This document shows, in pieces, positions 15,332-24,624 of a stretch of 64,000 bases of DNA. The position numbers were made by a program, and so were the translations under genes. Each line of letters opens with the position of its first letter. The stretch's first letter is position 1. Origin of the DNA: Roseovarius marisflavi (lineage in GTDB: Bacteria; Pseudomonadota; Alphaproteobacteria; Rhodobacterales; Rhodobacteraceae); assembly GCF_900142625.1 (NCBI RefSeq), contig NZ_FRBN01000012.1, forward strand, positions 48,029-112,028, read 5' to 3'. Below the pieces are notes generated by a model. It was given only the letters and a program-made list of their open reading frames with translations. It made no database searches and was not told the origin of the DNA.

Positions 15332-16096
15332 CTATCCGCGGCGTAGCGCCTGGAATGCGGCCGAGGCCATCCAGCCGGCGGCGATGGCGATGGCGAGCGA
15401 CAAGAAGCCGTACATCATCGGCTGTTCGCGCGACAGGGTAAAAAGCCAGCGTTCAAGGCCCACCTTGCGCACATCAATCGTGGTGTTCAACTCTGACACC
15501 ACCCGACCTTCGCGAGTCAGGAAAATACGCGTCTTATAGGCGCCTTCGGTCAGGTTTGCCGGCAGGCTGATTGAGGTGCGGAACAGGGTTTGCTCATCAA
15601 GCGCCACAGCGCCTTCGCGCGTCTGATAGGCGTCCTTGTCGCGCCGGATACGGATCAGGGCATCGGTAAAGCGCTCGGCATCCTCGGCCATGGTGGCGGC
15701 CCCGACCGAACGGATCGCGCGCCCGATCGACACCCGGTGGCGCAGGTCTTCGGTGTTGCTTAGAACCATGTCCAGCGGGCCGGTGGTGGCCACCGCATAA
15801 AAGCTGGGTGCGGCGTCAAGCTCGACCTTCTCGGTGTTGACCCAGATGCCAAACCGTCGGTCCTTGCGCCGCACGGTCACCGGCACAGAGGGCCCGGCGA
15901 CGGTGATGATCACGTCAAGCGGCGCCTCGGGAATAGCCGTTTCGCGTTTGACGGCGCCAAAGATCAGGATATCCGAGCCTTCAAACGTGGCCGTTATCGC
16001 AACCTTGTCGCTTGAAAGCCCAAGCACCACATCTTCTGCCTGCGCAGGCAGGGCCAAAAGGCAAAGGGCAAGGATATGGCGGAAGATGAGTTTCAT
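15332..16096 (-). CDS. TIGR02186 family membrane-anchored protein
   Basis: A 254-residue protein with a signal peptide (1-20, ALPAQA) and one C-terminal membrane helix (about 228-248, MMYGFLSLAIAIAAGWMASAA). The extracytoplasmic part begins EDVVLGLSSDKVAITATFEGSDILIFGAV, which matches what I recall of TIGR02186, a family usually next to TauE/SafE transporters in Rhodobacterales and other Alphaproteobacteria. It overlaps the upstream transporter gene by four bases (ATGA at 16093-16096), so the two are coupled and probably act together at the inner membrane. The exact role is unknown. Confidence 0.8.
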   Translation of the reverse strand: MKLIFRHILALCLLALPAQAEDVVLGLSSDKVAITATFEGSDILIFGAVKRETAIPEAPLDVIITVAGPSVPVTVRRKDRRFGIWVNTEKVELDAAPSFYAVATTGPLDMVLSNTEDLRHRVSIGRAIRSVGAATMAEDAERFTDALIRIRRDKDAYQTREGAVALDEQTLFRTSISLPANLTEGAYKTRIFLTREGRVVSELNTTIDVRKVGLERWLFTLSREQPMMYGFLSLAIAIAAGWMASAAFQALRRG

Positions 16097-17001
16097 CCAT
16101 CCATGCCGAGCGAATAAAGTTCTGATGGCATCAAAAGCAGATCAAGCGCCAGTTTGAAGCAGACCGCGAGGACCATGATCGCCAGCAGGATGCGAAGCTG
16201 TTCAGCCTTCAGCTTGAGCCCGATGATCGTGCCGAACTGTGCGCCGATGACACCGCCAATCAACAGCAAGAGCGCCAGCGGGATATCCACGGTATAGTTC
16301 GTCGTTGCGTGCAGCATGGTCGAAAACGCCGTCACGAAGATGATCTGGAACAGCGATGTGCCAATCACCACCTTGGTCGGCATGCCAAGGATATAGATCA
16401 TCGCGGGCACCATGATGAACCCGCCGCCGACACCCATGATAGCGGCCAGAATGCCGACGGCCAACCCGACGGCAAGCGGCGGAAGCACGCTGAGATACAG
16501 GCCCGACGTCCTAAACCGCATCTTGAAGGGCAGCGCATGCACCCAGTTGTGTTTCTTGCGTTTGGGGGCCTTGCCCTTGCGGGTATTGCGGATCGCGTTC
16601 ACGCTTTCGACAAACATCATCGCGCCGATGACGCCCAGAAACAGGACATAGCAAAGCTTGACCAGAAGATCGACCTGACCGAGCGACTTGAGATAGTTGA
16701 AGATGAACACGCCCAGTCCAGCGCCAATCAGGCCGCCGATCAACAGGACCGTTCCCATCCTGAGATCGACGGTCCTACGCTTTAGATGCGCCAGCACAGC
16801 GGAAAAAGAAGAGGCGACAATCTGGTTCGTGCCGGTCGCGACAGCCACGGCCGGGGGGATGCCGATAAAGAACAAAAGCGGCGTGATCAGAAACCCTCCG
16901 CCAACCCCGAACATGCCCGACAGGATGCCCACAATGCCGCCCAGGCCCAAAAGCAGGAAAGCATTCACCGAAACCTCGGCTATGGGGAGGTAGATTTGCA
17001 T
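16093..17001 (-). CDS. Sulfite exporter TauE/SafE family permease
   Basis: A 302-residue membrane protein with two inverted halves, each carrying the family glycine motif: GILSGMFGVGGGFLITPLLF near the N-terminus and GILAAIMGVGGGFIMVP in the second half. About 8 hydrophobic helices, with a basic cytosolic loop in the middle (RNTRKGKAPKRKKHNW). The family exports sulfite or sulfoacetate, or moves other small organic anions. ATG 17001 is chosen because AGGA lies 6 bases upstream. It is translationally coupled to the TIGR02186 gene. A taurine locus lies 27 kb away, but a link is only a guess. Confidence 0.88.
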   Translation of the reverse strand: MQIYLPIAEVSVNAFLLLGLGGIVGILSGMFGVGGGFLITPLLFFIGIPPAVAVATGTNQIVASSFSAVLAHLKRRTVDLRMGTVLLIGGLIGAGLGVFIFNYLKSLGQVDLLVKLCYVLFLGVIGAMMFVESVNAIRNTRKGKAPKRKKHNWVHALPFKMRFRTSGLYLSVLPPLAVGLAVGILAAIMGVGGGFIMVPAMIYILGMPTKVVIGTSLFQIIFVTAFSTMLHATTNYTVDIPLALLLLIGGVIGAQFGTIIGLKLKAEQLRILLAIMVLAVCFKLALDLLLMPSELYSLGMDG

Positions 17002-17119
17002 GGCAATTCCTAGCCCCATGTCGCTTTGCATTGCAAGGGCGGCGGTATGTGCGGGGCACGCAGGTCTGATGTTTTTCTTAAACTGGACTTATTTATTGGG
17101 CATTTTAGGGCCAGACGGG

Positions 17120-17536
17120 TCAGGGAATGGATTTTTGCAGGATAAGCGCGTCAACCGGCCCGCTATCCCTGCGCGCGTAATACCCTTTGCGACGCGCGGT
17201 CTGACCATACCCAGCTTTGTCATAAAGCGCGCGCGCCTCGGCATTGTCCGCAGCGACCTCCAGAAAGGCGGTGCGCGCGCCACGTGCCTGCGCGCTCGCT
17301 TCAAAGGCGGCAAGACAGGCGCGGGCAAGACCCTTGCGGCGATGATCGGGATCGGTGGCCAGCGTCAAAAGCTCGGCCTCGTCCGCAATGGCGCGGCCAA
17401 GGGCAAAAGCACGCGCATCGCCCAGGGCGAAAACCAGCGGGCTCTGCAGCAGGTCGGCGATCTCTTGCGCGGACCAGCCGCGCGACGTGTCGGCAAAGGC
17501 GCGCGCGTGGGTCCGGGCCATGTCCTCAGGCGTCAT
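17120..17536 (-). CDS. rimI: GNAT acetyltransferase, RimI-like
   Basis: A 138-residue GNAT protein: MTPEDMARTHARAFAD start, the acetyl-CoA loop LATDPDHRRKGLARACLAAF (R/Q-x-x-G-x-A), and the motif ARALYDKAGYGQTARRKGYY, which matches ribosomal protein S18 N-terminal alanine acetyltransferase. ATG 17536 overlaps the end of tsaB by 11 bases; a second ATG at 17521 is possible. rimI next to tsaB is a common arrangement in bacteria. The substrate (S18 or another N-terminus) is inferred from the family. Confidence 0.85.
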   Translation of the reverse strand: MTPEDMARTHARAFADTSRGWSAQEIADLLQSPLVFALGDARAFALGRAIADEAELLTLATDPDHRRKGLARACLAAFEASAQARGARTAFLEVAADNAEARALYDKAGYGQTARRKGYYARRDSGPVDALILQKSIP

Positions 17537-18122
17537 CGGCAAGGATAACCGGCGGCAGATCGCGCGCGGGCGCGGCATCGGCGGGGCGGATATAGAGCGG
17601 CGCAGGCGCGGGGCCATCGGCGGATGAGGCCGCCGCCAGCCGCGCGATGGTCTGCGCCAAAAGCGCAGGCTTGGGCGGCAGGGCGGGGATAAGCCCGCTG
17701 TCTTCTGTCTCGGCGAGGGGCAAAAGGCGGGGGGCGCCGCCGGGCGCGCGAACATAGGCCTGATCGCGCGGCGCGGGCACCACCGCAAGGCAGGTCGGGC
17801 CGTTCAGGCGGTCAATCACGTCAAAGGAGCTGATGCCAATTGCCGGGATATCAAGAGCAAGCGCCAGACCGCGCGCGGCGGCGACGGAAATGCGGATGCC
17901 GGTGAAATTGCCGGGGCCAATGCCGACGCCAAGGCGGGCAAGATCGCCCCAGGCCACGCCAGCTTCGCCTAGTACCTCTTGCAAAAGCGGTATCAGGCGT
18001 TCGGCCTGACCGCGGCCCATCTCCTCGGAGCGACTGGCAAGAATGGTGTCGCCGGACAGCAAAGCGGCCGCGCAATGCGCGGCCGATGTGTCAAATCCCA
18101 GAACCAGCGTGTCAGACACCAA
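17526..18122 (-). CDS. tsaB: tRNA threonylcarbamoyladenosine biosynthesis protein TsaB
   Basis: A 198-residue ASKHA-fold protein. It opens LVLGFDTSAAHCAAALLSGD, with the family segment RLGVGIGPGNFTGIRISVAAARGLALAL (G-P-G-S/N-F-T-G-x-R). TsaB is the non-catalytic partner of TsaD in making t6A37 on ANN-decoding tRNAs. It lies in an overlapping run nfuA-tsaB-rimI: it starts inside the last 11 bases of nfuA and ends inside rimI. Confidence 0.93.
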   Translation of the reverse strand: MVSDTLVLGFDTSAAHCAAALLSGDTILASRSEEMGRGQAERLIPLLQEVLGEAGVAWGDLARLGVGIGPGNFTGIRISVAAARGLALALDIPAIGISSFDVIDRLNGPTCLAVVPAPRDQAYVRAPGGAPRLLPLAETEDSGLIPALPPKPALLAQTIARLAAASSADGPAPAPLYIRPADAAPARDLPPVILADDA

Positions 18123-18675
18123 CGGGGCGAACCTCGGTCACTTCGGGGATGTAGTGGCGCAACAGGTTCTCGATGCCCATTTTCAGGGTGATCGTCGAGG
18201 AGGGGCACCCGGCGCAAGCGCCCTGCATGTGCAGATAGACAACGCCGCGATCAAAGCCGTGGAACGTGATATCGCCGCCATCCTGCGCCACGGCGGGGCG
18301 CACGCGGGTATCCAGAAGCTCTTTGATCTGACCGACGATTTCGGAATCCTCGCCGCTATGCTCGGCATGGCCCGAAGCGGTTGTCGCATCGCCCGCCATC
18401 ACCGACTGACCCGATTGGTAGTGCTCCATGATCGCGCCAAGGATGGCGGGTTTGATATGGTCCCACTCGGTGGCCTCGGTCTTGGTCACGGTTACGAAAT
18501 CGTTGCCGAAGAACACGCCCGATACGCCCGCGACCTTGAAGATACGCTCGGCCAGCGGCGATTTCTCGGCCCCCTCAGGCGTCGGAAAATCGGCGGTTCC
18601 GGTTTCAAGCACCGTCTGACCGGGCAAAAACTTGAGCGTGGCGGGGTTGGGCGTAGATTCGGTCTGGATGAACAT
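18112..18675 (-). CDS. nfuA: NifU-like Fe-S scaffold/carrier protein NfuA
   Basis: A 187-residue protein with the alphaproteobacterial and mitochondrial NFU1 layout. The N-terminal Nfu_N domain (MFIQTESTPNPATLKFLPG) is followed by a linker and the NifU C-terminal domain (RPAVAQDGGDITFHGF) with the Cys-x-x-Cys pair GACAGCPSS that holds a 4Fe-4S cluster between two subunits. It delivers clusters to target enzymes. ATG 18675 is the natural start (AAAGG about 9 bases upstream). First gene of the overlapping nfuA-tsaB-rimI run. Confidence 0.93.
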   Translation of the reverse strand: MFIQTESTPNPATLKFLPGQTVLETGTADFPTPEGAEKSPLAERIFKVAGVSGVFFGNDFVTVTKTEATEWDHIKPAILGAIMEHYQSGQSVMAGDATTASGHAEHSGEDSEIVGQIKELLDTRVRPAVAQDGGDITFHGFDRGVVYLHMQGACAGCPSSTITLKMGIENLLRHYIPEVTEVRPVGV

Positions 18676-18756
18676 GGCGGCACCTTTCGTGTGTGACCTT
18701 GATATGAGTGTCGGGGCGCAATCTGTCAAGGTTTGGAACGGTTCTAAACTGTTGCC

Positions 18757-19212
18757 TCAGGTGATCGCTTCAAGCCGTTCCTTCGACAGATCGCCCGGCA
18801 CGATGGTGATCGGAATGGGCAAAGACCCTGCGGTTTTGGTGAGCTGCGTCACCAGCGGGCCAGGGCCTTTTTTGCCGGTCGCCGCGCCAAGCACCAGAAC
18901 GCCAACGTCCGGGTCGGCCTGAACCTGCGCGATGATTTCATCGGCCGGCTCGCCCTCGCGGATCACAAGTTCTGGGTCGACACCCTGCTTGTCGCGCATC
19001 CATTTGGCAAAGACCTGGAAATGCGCCTCGATGCGCTCGCGCTGTTCTTCGCGCATGATGTCACCGACGCCGATCCAATGGTTGAACTCCTCGGGCGGAA
19101 TCACCGCCAGAATTTCAACGCCGGCCTGGGTATGGGCCGCGCGCATGGCGGCAAACCGCATGGCGTTCAGACATTCGCGGCTGTCATCCAGCACCACGAG
19201 AAACTTGCGCAT
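18757..19212 (-). CDS. Universal stress protein (UspA family)
   Basis: A 151-residue protein: MRKFLVVLDDSRECLNAMRFA at the start and GVLVLGAATGKKGPGPLVTQL near the end. The second matches the ATP-binding G-2x-G-9x-G(S/T) loop of Usp proteins in a modified form (G-A-A-T-G-K-K-G-P-G-P-L-V-T). ATG 19212 is used because GGGAG lies about 11 bases before it. Stress adaptation role by family. Monocistronic. Confidence 0.88.
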   Translation of the reverse strand: MRKFLVVLDDSRECLNAMRFAAMRAAHTQAGVEILAVIPPEEFNHWIGVGDIMREEQRERIEAHFQVFAKWMRDKQGVDPELVIREGEPADEIIAQVQADPDVGVLVLGAATGKKGPGPLVTQLTKTAGSLPIPITIVPGDLSKERLEAIT

Positions 19213-19337
19213 CTTCAAATTCTCCCAATTGCGCATCATCATGACGCTAATTCTGCAACGGAGCAAGAAGCGTTTCACGCGCTCTATTTTGTGAGGTCGG
19301 CGGTCATTGTCTGACGGGGGGCGGCTGGGGAAAAGAG

Positions 19338-19357
19338 GCCCGCCGCGGACAGCGGGC
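19338..19357 (-). terminator. Probable terminator
   Basis: GCCCGC and GCGGGC form a short stem just after the gene ending at 19374 on the minus strand, followed by CTCTTTTCCCC. A modest hairpin, so moderate confidence. Confidence 0.45.
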
Positions 19358-19373
19358 GTGACCTCTTGCGGAG

Positions 19374-20390
19374 CTAGTCGAAGGTGCCCGCGACCCGGCC
19401 CAGCAGCATAAAGGCCCGTGCGGTGCGGGTCTCTGACAGCTCTGAAATCTCGCTGTCGCTGGCCGTATCGGCGAATTGAGAGAACATCCGGTCAAACAGC
19501 CGCAAAAAGTGATGCGCCGCATCGCGAAAGATCGTATCCTGCTTCATCCGCGCCGCCGTCAGGGCCAGCGACGAGCGATCCCGCACACCGCCAAGCGCGG
19601 CCACCGTGCGCCCGCGCTCACCCGCCGCAAAGCGCCGCCAGATTTCGGGGCGCGCCATGTCGGGGCGAAGATCATCCATGTAAATCCCGTCGTGCGACAT
19701 CAGCGTCAGGATATCCTGCGCCGCGCGAATTAGCTGGGCGGTGGGGCGATCCTTGAGCGCGCGGCGCAATGCGGCAAAGCCTGCCTTGTCCTCTGGGTTT
19801 TCGGGGAAATTCAGGGCGCGGATGAAATCCGGTCGCTCAAGCGGCGGTTGCATATCCTCGGCCGGGGTGCCAAGCGGAAGCGCAACCTGATCATCGCCGC
19901 TGGCCTCGGTGCTTGGCGGTGCGATCATGCGGCGCGGCTCTGGCTGTCCGACGCGGGTGCTTGAAAAGGTCGTCAGCGCGGTTTCGGTCTTGCGCTGTGC
20001 GGCGGCGATTTCATCGAGCTTCTGGTTGACCGAGGTGTCCATGACAAAACCGCCGGCCTGATTCTGGCTGACATAGGCCTGTCGGATGGCATCAATCGCG
20101 GCCTGCAACCGCTGGCTTTCGTCGCGCATCACCCGGCTGGCGCGGGCCGCCGTGGCCCCGACCCAGATCATTGCCACGGGCATAAAGACCGCGATCAGGA
20201 TAATCACGAATTGCAGCGCACTTCCGCCCGCCTCTTCGCGCGGCGTCAGGACCAGGAAAAACAGCGCCGTGCCCAACAACCACAGCAGCGACAGGACCAC
20301 GGCCACCATTTCGATGGTCGTGATCTGGTCGGATTTGCCTTGGGTAAAGCCGCCCTTGGTGCCGGACGGCGGAATATTGCGAGGAGGCAT
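19374..20390 (-). CDS. Conserved membrane protein, unknown function
   Basis: A 338-residue protein with two membrane helices near the N-terminus (about 28-49, EMVAVVLSLLWLLGTALFFL; 59-80, LQFVIILIAVFMPVAMIW), then a predicted coiled helix (RASRVMRDESQRLQAAIDAI), a Pro-rich linker and a helical cytosolic C-terminal domain (about 190-338). It starts 14 bases after the greA stop on the same strand, so they are probably one transcript. I recall similar proteins from Rhodobacterales but no function. No visible catalytic motif. Confidence 0.75.
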   Translation of the reverse strand: MPPRNIPPSGTKGGFTQGKSDQITTIEMVAVVLSLLWLLGTALFFLVLTPREEAGGSALQFVIILIAVFMPVAMIWVGATAARASRVMRDESQRLQAAIDAIRQAYVSQNQAGGFVMDTSVNQKLDEIAAAQRKTETALTTFSSTRVGQPEPRRMIAPPSTEASGDDQVALPLGTPAEDMQPPLERPDFIRALNFPENPEDKAGFAALRRALKDRPTAQLIRAAQDILTLMSHDGIYMDDLRPDMARPEIWRRFAAGERGRTVAALGGVRDRSSLALTAARMKQDTIFRDAAHHFLRLFDRMFSQFADTASDSEISELSETRTARAFMLLGRVAGTFD

Positions 20391-20403
20391 GTGATTTGGT
20401 CCG

Positions 20404-20874
20404 TCAGATAAAGGCGACCTTTAACACTTCGTAAGCGCGATCACCACCGGGCGTGCGCACTTCGACACTATCGCCCTCTTCTTTGCCGATCAGGGCGCGG
20501 GCAATCGGCGATTTTATGTTCAAAAGCCCTTTTTCGATACTGGCCTCATGCTCGCCAACGATCTGATAGGTCTTTTCCTCTTCGGTATCCTCATCGACCA
20601 GGGTGACGGTCGCACCAAACTTGATGGTGCCTGACAACTTGGCCGGGTCGATCACCTCGGCAAGGCTAAGGATGCCCTCAAGCTCCTTGATGCGCCCCTC
20701 GATGAAGGACTGCTTTTCCTTGGCCGAGTGATATTCGGCGTTTTCCGACAGGTCGCCATGTTCACGCGCCTCTGCGATGGCGCGGATGATCGCGGGCCGC
20801 TCAACGGACTTGAGCTGTTTCAGCTCGACCTCAAGCGCGGCATGGCCGCCGGCCGTCATCGGGATCTTTTCCAT
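20404..20874 (-). CDS. greA: Transcription elongation factor GreA
   Basis: A 156-residue protein of standard length. The N-terminal coiled-coil ([21 protein letters not shown]) carries the acidic tip residues in [16 protein letters not shown], which reach the RNA polymerase active site and stimulate cleavage of backtracked RNA. The C-terminal FKBP-like domain follows ([34 protein letters not shown]). First gene of a likely unit with the membrane protein at 19374. Confidence 0.96.
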   Translation of the reverse strand: MEKIPMTAGGHAALEVELKQLKSVERPAIIRAIAEAREHGDLSENAEYHSAKEKQSFIEGRIKELEGILSLAEVIDPAKLSGTIKFGATVTLVDEDTEEEKTYQIVGEHEASIEKGLLNIKSPIARALIGKEEGDSVEVRTPGGDRAYEVLKVAFI

Positions 20875-21150
20875 TACACTCGTCCATTGTTAAAGCGGGG
20901 CCGCGCAAAGCAGGCCCCGTCAGGTAAGTCGTCGTACTTGACGCCAGATTGCCCGAAGCCTCGGCCCGATTGCAATAGGTTATAGGAATTCACGGCGTTT
21001 TCGCGCCGTAAAACGTGACAAATTGCCGTTTTCCTGTCGGTTTAACGTCGTGTTTCAATTGACGGTGAAGGCGCGGGCACGATAGTCACGCAGCAACTTT
21101 ATTGCGCGCAAGGCCGAGGCCCGTCGCGCACCGCAAAGAGGATAAGGTCA

Positions 21151-22800
21151 ATGACGGATGTGACGCGCGAAGCGATGGAATATGATGTTGTGATCGTGGG
21201 GGCCGGGCCTGCGGGGCTTTCGGCTGCGATCCGGCTCAAGCAGCTTGATCCCGATTGCGCGGTTGTTGTGCTTGAAAAGGGCTCTGAGGTCGGGGCGCAT
21301 ATCCTGTCGGGGGCGGTGCTTGATCCGGTGGGTCTTGACGCGCTTATCCCCGATTGGAAGGCCAGGGGCGCGCCGCTCAACACGCCGGTGAAAGAGGACA
21401 ACTTTTACATGCTCGGGGAGGCCGGCAAGATCCGGGTGCCGAATTTCCCGATGCCGCCGCTGATGAACAACCACGGCAATTACATCGTCTCGATGGCCAA
21501 TGTCTGTCGCTGGATGGCCGAGCAGGCCGAAGAGCTTGGCGTTGAAATCTTTCCGGGCATGTCCTGCTCGGAACTGGTCTATGACGAGGCTGGCGGCGTC
21601 AAGGGCGTGGTGGCCGGTGAGTTCGGCAAGAACCCCGATGGCACCGAAGGCCCGAATTACGAGCCGGGCATGGAATTGCACGGCAAATACGTCTTCCTCT
21701 CTGAGGGCGTGCGCGGCAGCCTCGCCAAGGAAGTGATTGCCAAATACGACCTGTCACAGGGCAAAGAGCCGCAGAAATTCGGCCTTGGCATGAAGGAAAT
21801 CTGGGAAATCGACCCAGACAAGCACCGCGAGGGGACAGTCACCCACACCATGGGCTGGCCGCTTGGCAAGAACGCCGGTGGCGGGTCGTTCATCTATCAC
21901 CTTGAGAACAATCAGGTTTATGTCGGCTTCGTGGTGCATCTGAACTACAGGAACCCGCATCTTTTCCCTTACATGGAATTCCAGCGATTCAAGCATCACC
22001 CGATGGTCGCCGACCTTTTGAAGGGCGGCAAACGCGTGGCTTACGGTGCGCGCGCGATTTCCGAGGGCGGGTTCCAGTCGATGCCGAAAATGGTCGCGCC
22101 GGGCGTGGCGCTTCTGGGCTGTTCGGTGGGCATGGTCAACGTGCCGCGCATCAAGGGCAACCACAACGCGATGCTTTCGGGCAAGGCCGCGGCCGAGGCC
22201 GCCCATGCCGCGCTTGCTGCCGGTCGCGCCAGTGACGAGTTATCCGATTACGAGGCCGAGGTGCGCGGTGGCGCCATCGGCAAGGACCTCAAAAGGGTGC
22301 GCAACGTCAAGCCGCTCTGGTCGAAATACGGCCTGCTGACCTCGCTTGGTCTCGGCGGGTTCGACATGTGGACCAACACCTTTGGTTTTTCGGTTCTGGG
22401 CACGCTCGGGCATGGCAAGACCGACGCCGCCGCGACCGAAGCAGCCGCCAAGCACAAGCCGATTGAGTACCCCAAACCCGACGGCAAGCTGAGCTTTGAC
22501 CGCCTCACCAACGTGGCGTTTTCCTTTACCAACCACGAAGAAAGCCAGCCTGCGCATCTCCAGCTCAAGGACGCCTCTGTGCCGATCGGCGTGAACCTGC
22601 CGACCTATGACGAACCGGCACAGCGCTATTGCCCGGCGGGCGTCTACGAAGTGGTGCGCGAAGAGGGCAAAGACCCGCGCTTTGTCATCAACTTCCAGAA
22701 TTGCGTGCACTGTAAAACCTGCGATATCAAGGACCCGAGCCAGAATATCAACTGGGCCACCCCGCAGGGCGGTGACGGGCCGAACTATCCCAATATGTAA
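21151..22800 (+). CDS. Electron transfer flavoprotein-ubiquinone oxidoreductase
   Basis: A 549-residue protein. FAD dinucleotide fold YDVVIVGAGPAGLSAAIRLK at about 10-30, membrane/quinone-binding middle section, and a C-terminal 4Fe-4S site with the ferredoxin-like cysteines CPAGVYEV ... NCVHCKTCDIKDPSQNI. It passes electrons from acyl-CoA and other dehydrogenases via ETF to ubiquinone on the cytosolic face of the inner membrane. Length and C-terminal sequence are typical of alphaproteobacterial and mitochondrial ETF-QO. ATG 21151 sits a few bases after AGAGGATAAGG. Confidence 0.97.
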   Translation: MTDVTREAMEYDVVIVGAGPAGLSAAIRLKQLDPDCAVVVLEKGSEVGAHILSGAVLDPVGLDALIPDWKARGAPLNTPVKEDNFYMLGEAGKIRVPNFPMPPLMNNHGNYIVSMANVCRWMAEQAEELGVEIFPGMSCSELVYDEAGGVKGVVAGEFGKNPDGTEGPNYEPGMELHGKYVFLSEGVRGSLAKEVIAKYDLSQGKEPQKFGLGMKEIWEIDPDKHREGTVTHTMGWPLGKNAGGGSFIYHLENNQVYVGFVVHLNYRNPHLFPYMEFQRFKHHPMVADLLKGGKRVAYGARAISEGGFQSMPKMVAPGVALLGCSVGMVNVPRIKGNHNAMLSGKAAAEAAHAALAAGRASDELSDYEAEVRGGAIGKDLKRVRNVKPLWSKYGLLTSLGLGGFDMWTNTFGFSVLGTLGHGKTDAAATEAAAKHKPIEYPKPDGKLSFDRLTNVAFSFTNHEESQPAHLQLKDASVPIGVNLPTYDEPAQRYCPAGVYEVVREEGKDPRFVINFQNCVHCKTCDIKDPSQNINWATPQGGDGPNYPNM

Positions 22801-22911
22801 CCATCGCGTGAATATCAGGCGGCGGCGCGGCAAATGGCCCGCGCCGCATTGCCTTGGGGGGGCGGGCATATTACCTTTGATCTGAATTCAGATGATAAAG
22901 GGCGGCTTCGC

Positions 22912-24624
22912 GTGAAAATCAAATCTCTCTCGGTCCTCGCAATCGTTGCTGCTTTGCAGGTCACCACGCCTTCGATTTTGGCCTCCGAGCCAAGCGGTGC
23001 CTATCTGGCCGCGCGCCAGGCCCGTTATCAGGGCGATTTTGCCGCCGCCGCGCAATATTACGCTCAGGTTCTGACCAAGGACCCGTCAAACCCGGCCATT
23101 CTGGAAAATGCAACCCTCGCCTATCTGGCGCTTGGTCAGCTGGATCGCGCCGTGGCGATTGCCCGCAAGATCGAAGGCGACGGGCTTCGCAGTCAGATCG
23201 CGCAGATGGCGCTTGTGGCCGATGAAACCCGCAAGGGTGAATACGACGCGATTTTGACCCGCGTTCAGAGTGATCGCGGCGTCGGCGCGCTTGCCGATGG
23301 GTTGATTGCGGCCTGGGCCGATCTTGGCAAGGGCGATATGACCGCCGCGCTCGAACGCTTTGACGCGGTGGCCGAAGAACGCGGGCTGCGCAGCTTTGCG
23401 ATCTATCACAAGGCGCTTGCGCTGGCCTCGGTTGGTGATTTTGAAGGCGCCGACAAGGTTTTCTCCGGCGAGGCCGACGGCCCGATGCAACGCACCCGCC
23501 GTGGTGTCATCGCCTGGGCGCAGGTGCTAAGCCAGCTTGACGCCCAGGATCGCGCCGTCGCCGTGATCGACGACACCTTTGGCACCGACCTTGACCCCGA
23601 AATCGACCAGCTTCGCGCCAATCTGGAGGCCGGTAATCGTGTGCCGTTCGGTCTGATCACCAATGCTGGCGATGGCATTGCCGAGGTGTTCTATTCGCTT
23701 GGCCGCGCCTTGATGCAGGAAGCCAATGACGAATATATCCTGCTCTATTCCCGGATTGCCGAGGCGATCAAGCCCGATCACATCGACGCGGTGATCATGA
23801 GCGCCGAACTTCTGGAACAGATGGACCGGCATGATCTTGCGATCGAGGCCTTCAAGAAGGTGCCGCGCGACCACCCGTCGTTTCATGCCGCCGAATTGGG
23901 ACGCAGCGATGTGTTGCGCCGCGCAGGCCGGACAGATGCCGCCATTGAGGTGCTGGAGCAGCTTGCGCAGACCTATCCCGACCTTCCCACCGTACATGTG
24001 GCGACCGGTGATCTTTACCGTGAGCTCGAGAATTTCTCGGCCGCTGTGGCCGCCTATGACAAGGCGCTGGCACTTTATGCCGAGCGCGACACCGATCAGT
24101 GGTTCGTGCATTATGCCCGCGCCATAAGCCACGAGCGGCTCGACAATTGGGACAAGGCCGAGGCCGATTTTCGCCGCGCGCTTGAGCTCAATCCCGGTCA
24201 TCCGCAGGTGCTGAACTATCTCGGCTATTCGATGGTGGAAAAGCATATCAACCTCGACGAGGCACTTGATATGATCGAACGCGCGGTCGCCGCCCAACCT
24301 GACAGTGGCTATATCGTCGATTCGCTTGGCTGGGTTCTCTATCGCATGGGCCGCTATGACGAGGCGATCGTGCATATGGAACGCGCCGCCGAGTTGATGG
24401 CGGTGGATCCGGTGGTCAATGACCATTTGGGCGATGTACTCTGGGCTGTGGATCGTAAGGTCGAGGCGCGGTTTCAATGGCGCCGCGCCCTGTCTCTCCA
24501 TGACAGCGCGCCCTCCGATGATGTGAACGCAGAGCGCATTCGCGCCAAGCTTGAGGTCGGGCTGGACAAGGTTCTCGCCGATGAAGGCGCGCCGCCCCTC
24601 AAACTCGTGAATGACGGTGGTTGA
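22912..24624 (+). CDS. Exported tetratricopeptide repeat protein
   Basis: About 570 residues starting at GTG 22912 (AAGGG seven to ten bases upstream). The encoded N-terminus KIKSLSVLAIVAALQVTTPSI then looks like a signal peptide, which supports this start over an upstream one. TPR-type helical pairs fill the rest: AARQARYQGDFAAAAQYYAQ, AVAAYDKALALYAE, AEADFRRALELNPGHPQVLNYL, YDEAIVHMERAAEL. A periplasmic or lipoprotein-like scaffold role is likely. The last 14 bases overlap ispE, so the genes are coupled. Confidence 0.85.
   Translation: MKIKSLSVLAIVAALQVTTPSILASEPSGAYLAARQARYQGDFAAAAQYYAQVLTKDPSNPAILENATLAYLALGQLDRAVAIARKIEGDGLRSQIAQMALVADETRKGEYDAILTRVQSDRGVGALADGLIAAWADLGKGDMTAALERFDAVAEERGLRSFAIYHKALALASVGDFEGADKVFSGEADGPMQRTRRGVIAWAQVLSQLDAQDRAVAVIDDTFGTDLDPEIDQLRANLEAGNRVPFGLITNAGDGIAEVFYSLGRALMQEANDEYILLYSRIAEAIKPDHIDAVIMSAELLEQMDRHDLAIEAFKKVPRDHPSFHAAELGRSDVLRRAGRTDAAIEVLEQLAQTYPDLPTVHVATGDLYRELENFSAAVAAYDKALALYAERDTDQWFVHYARAISHERLDNWDKAEADFRRALELNPGHPQVLNYLGYSMVEKHINLDEALDMIERAVAAQPDSGYIVDSLGWVLYRMGRYDEAIVHMERAAELMAVDPVVNDHLGDVLWAVDRKVEARFQWRRALSLHDSAPSDDVNAERIRAKLEVGLDKVLADEGAPPLKLVNDGG

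Noticed and set aside
17120..17788. Long version of RimI starting at 17788
   Set aside because: The N-terminal 84 residues are antisense-type sequence inside tsaB; the true start is at 17536.
22046..22339. Alternative frames inside ETF-ubiquinone oxidoreductase
   Set aside because: The main gene is intact; these are low-complexity shadows.
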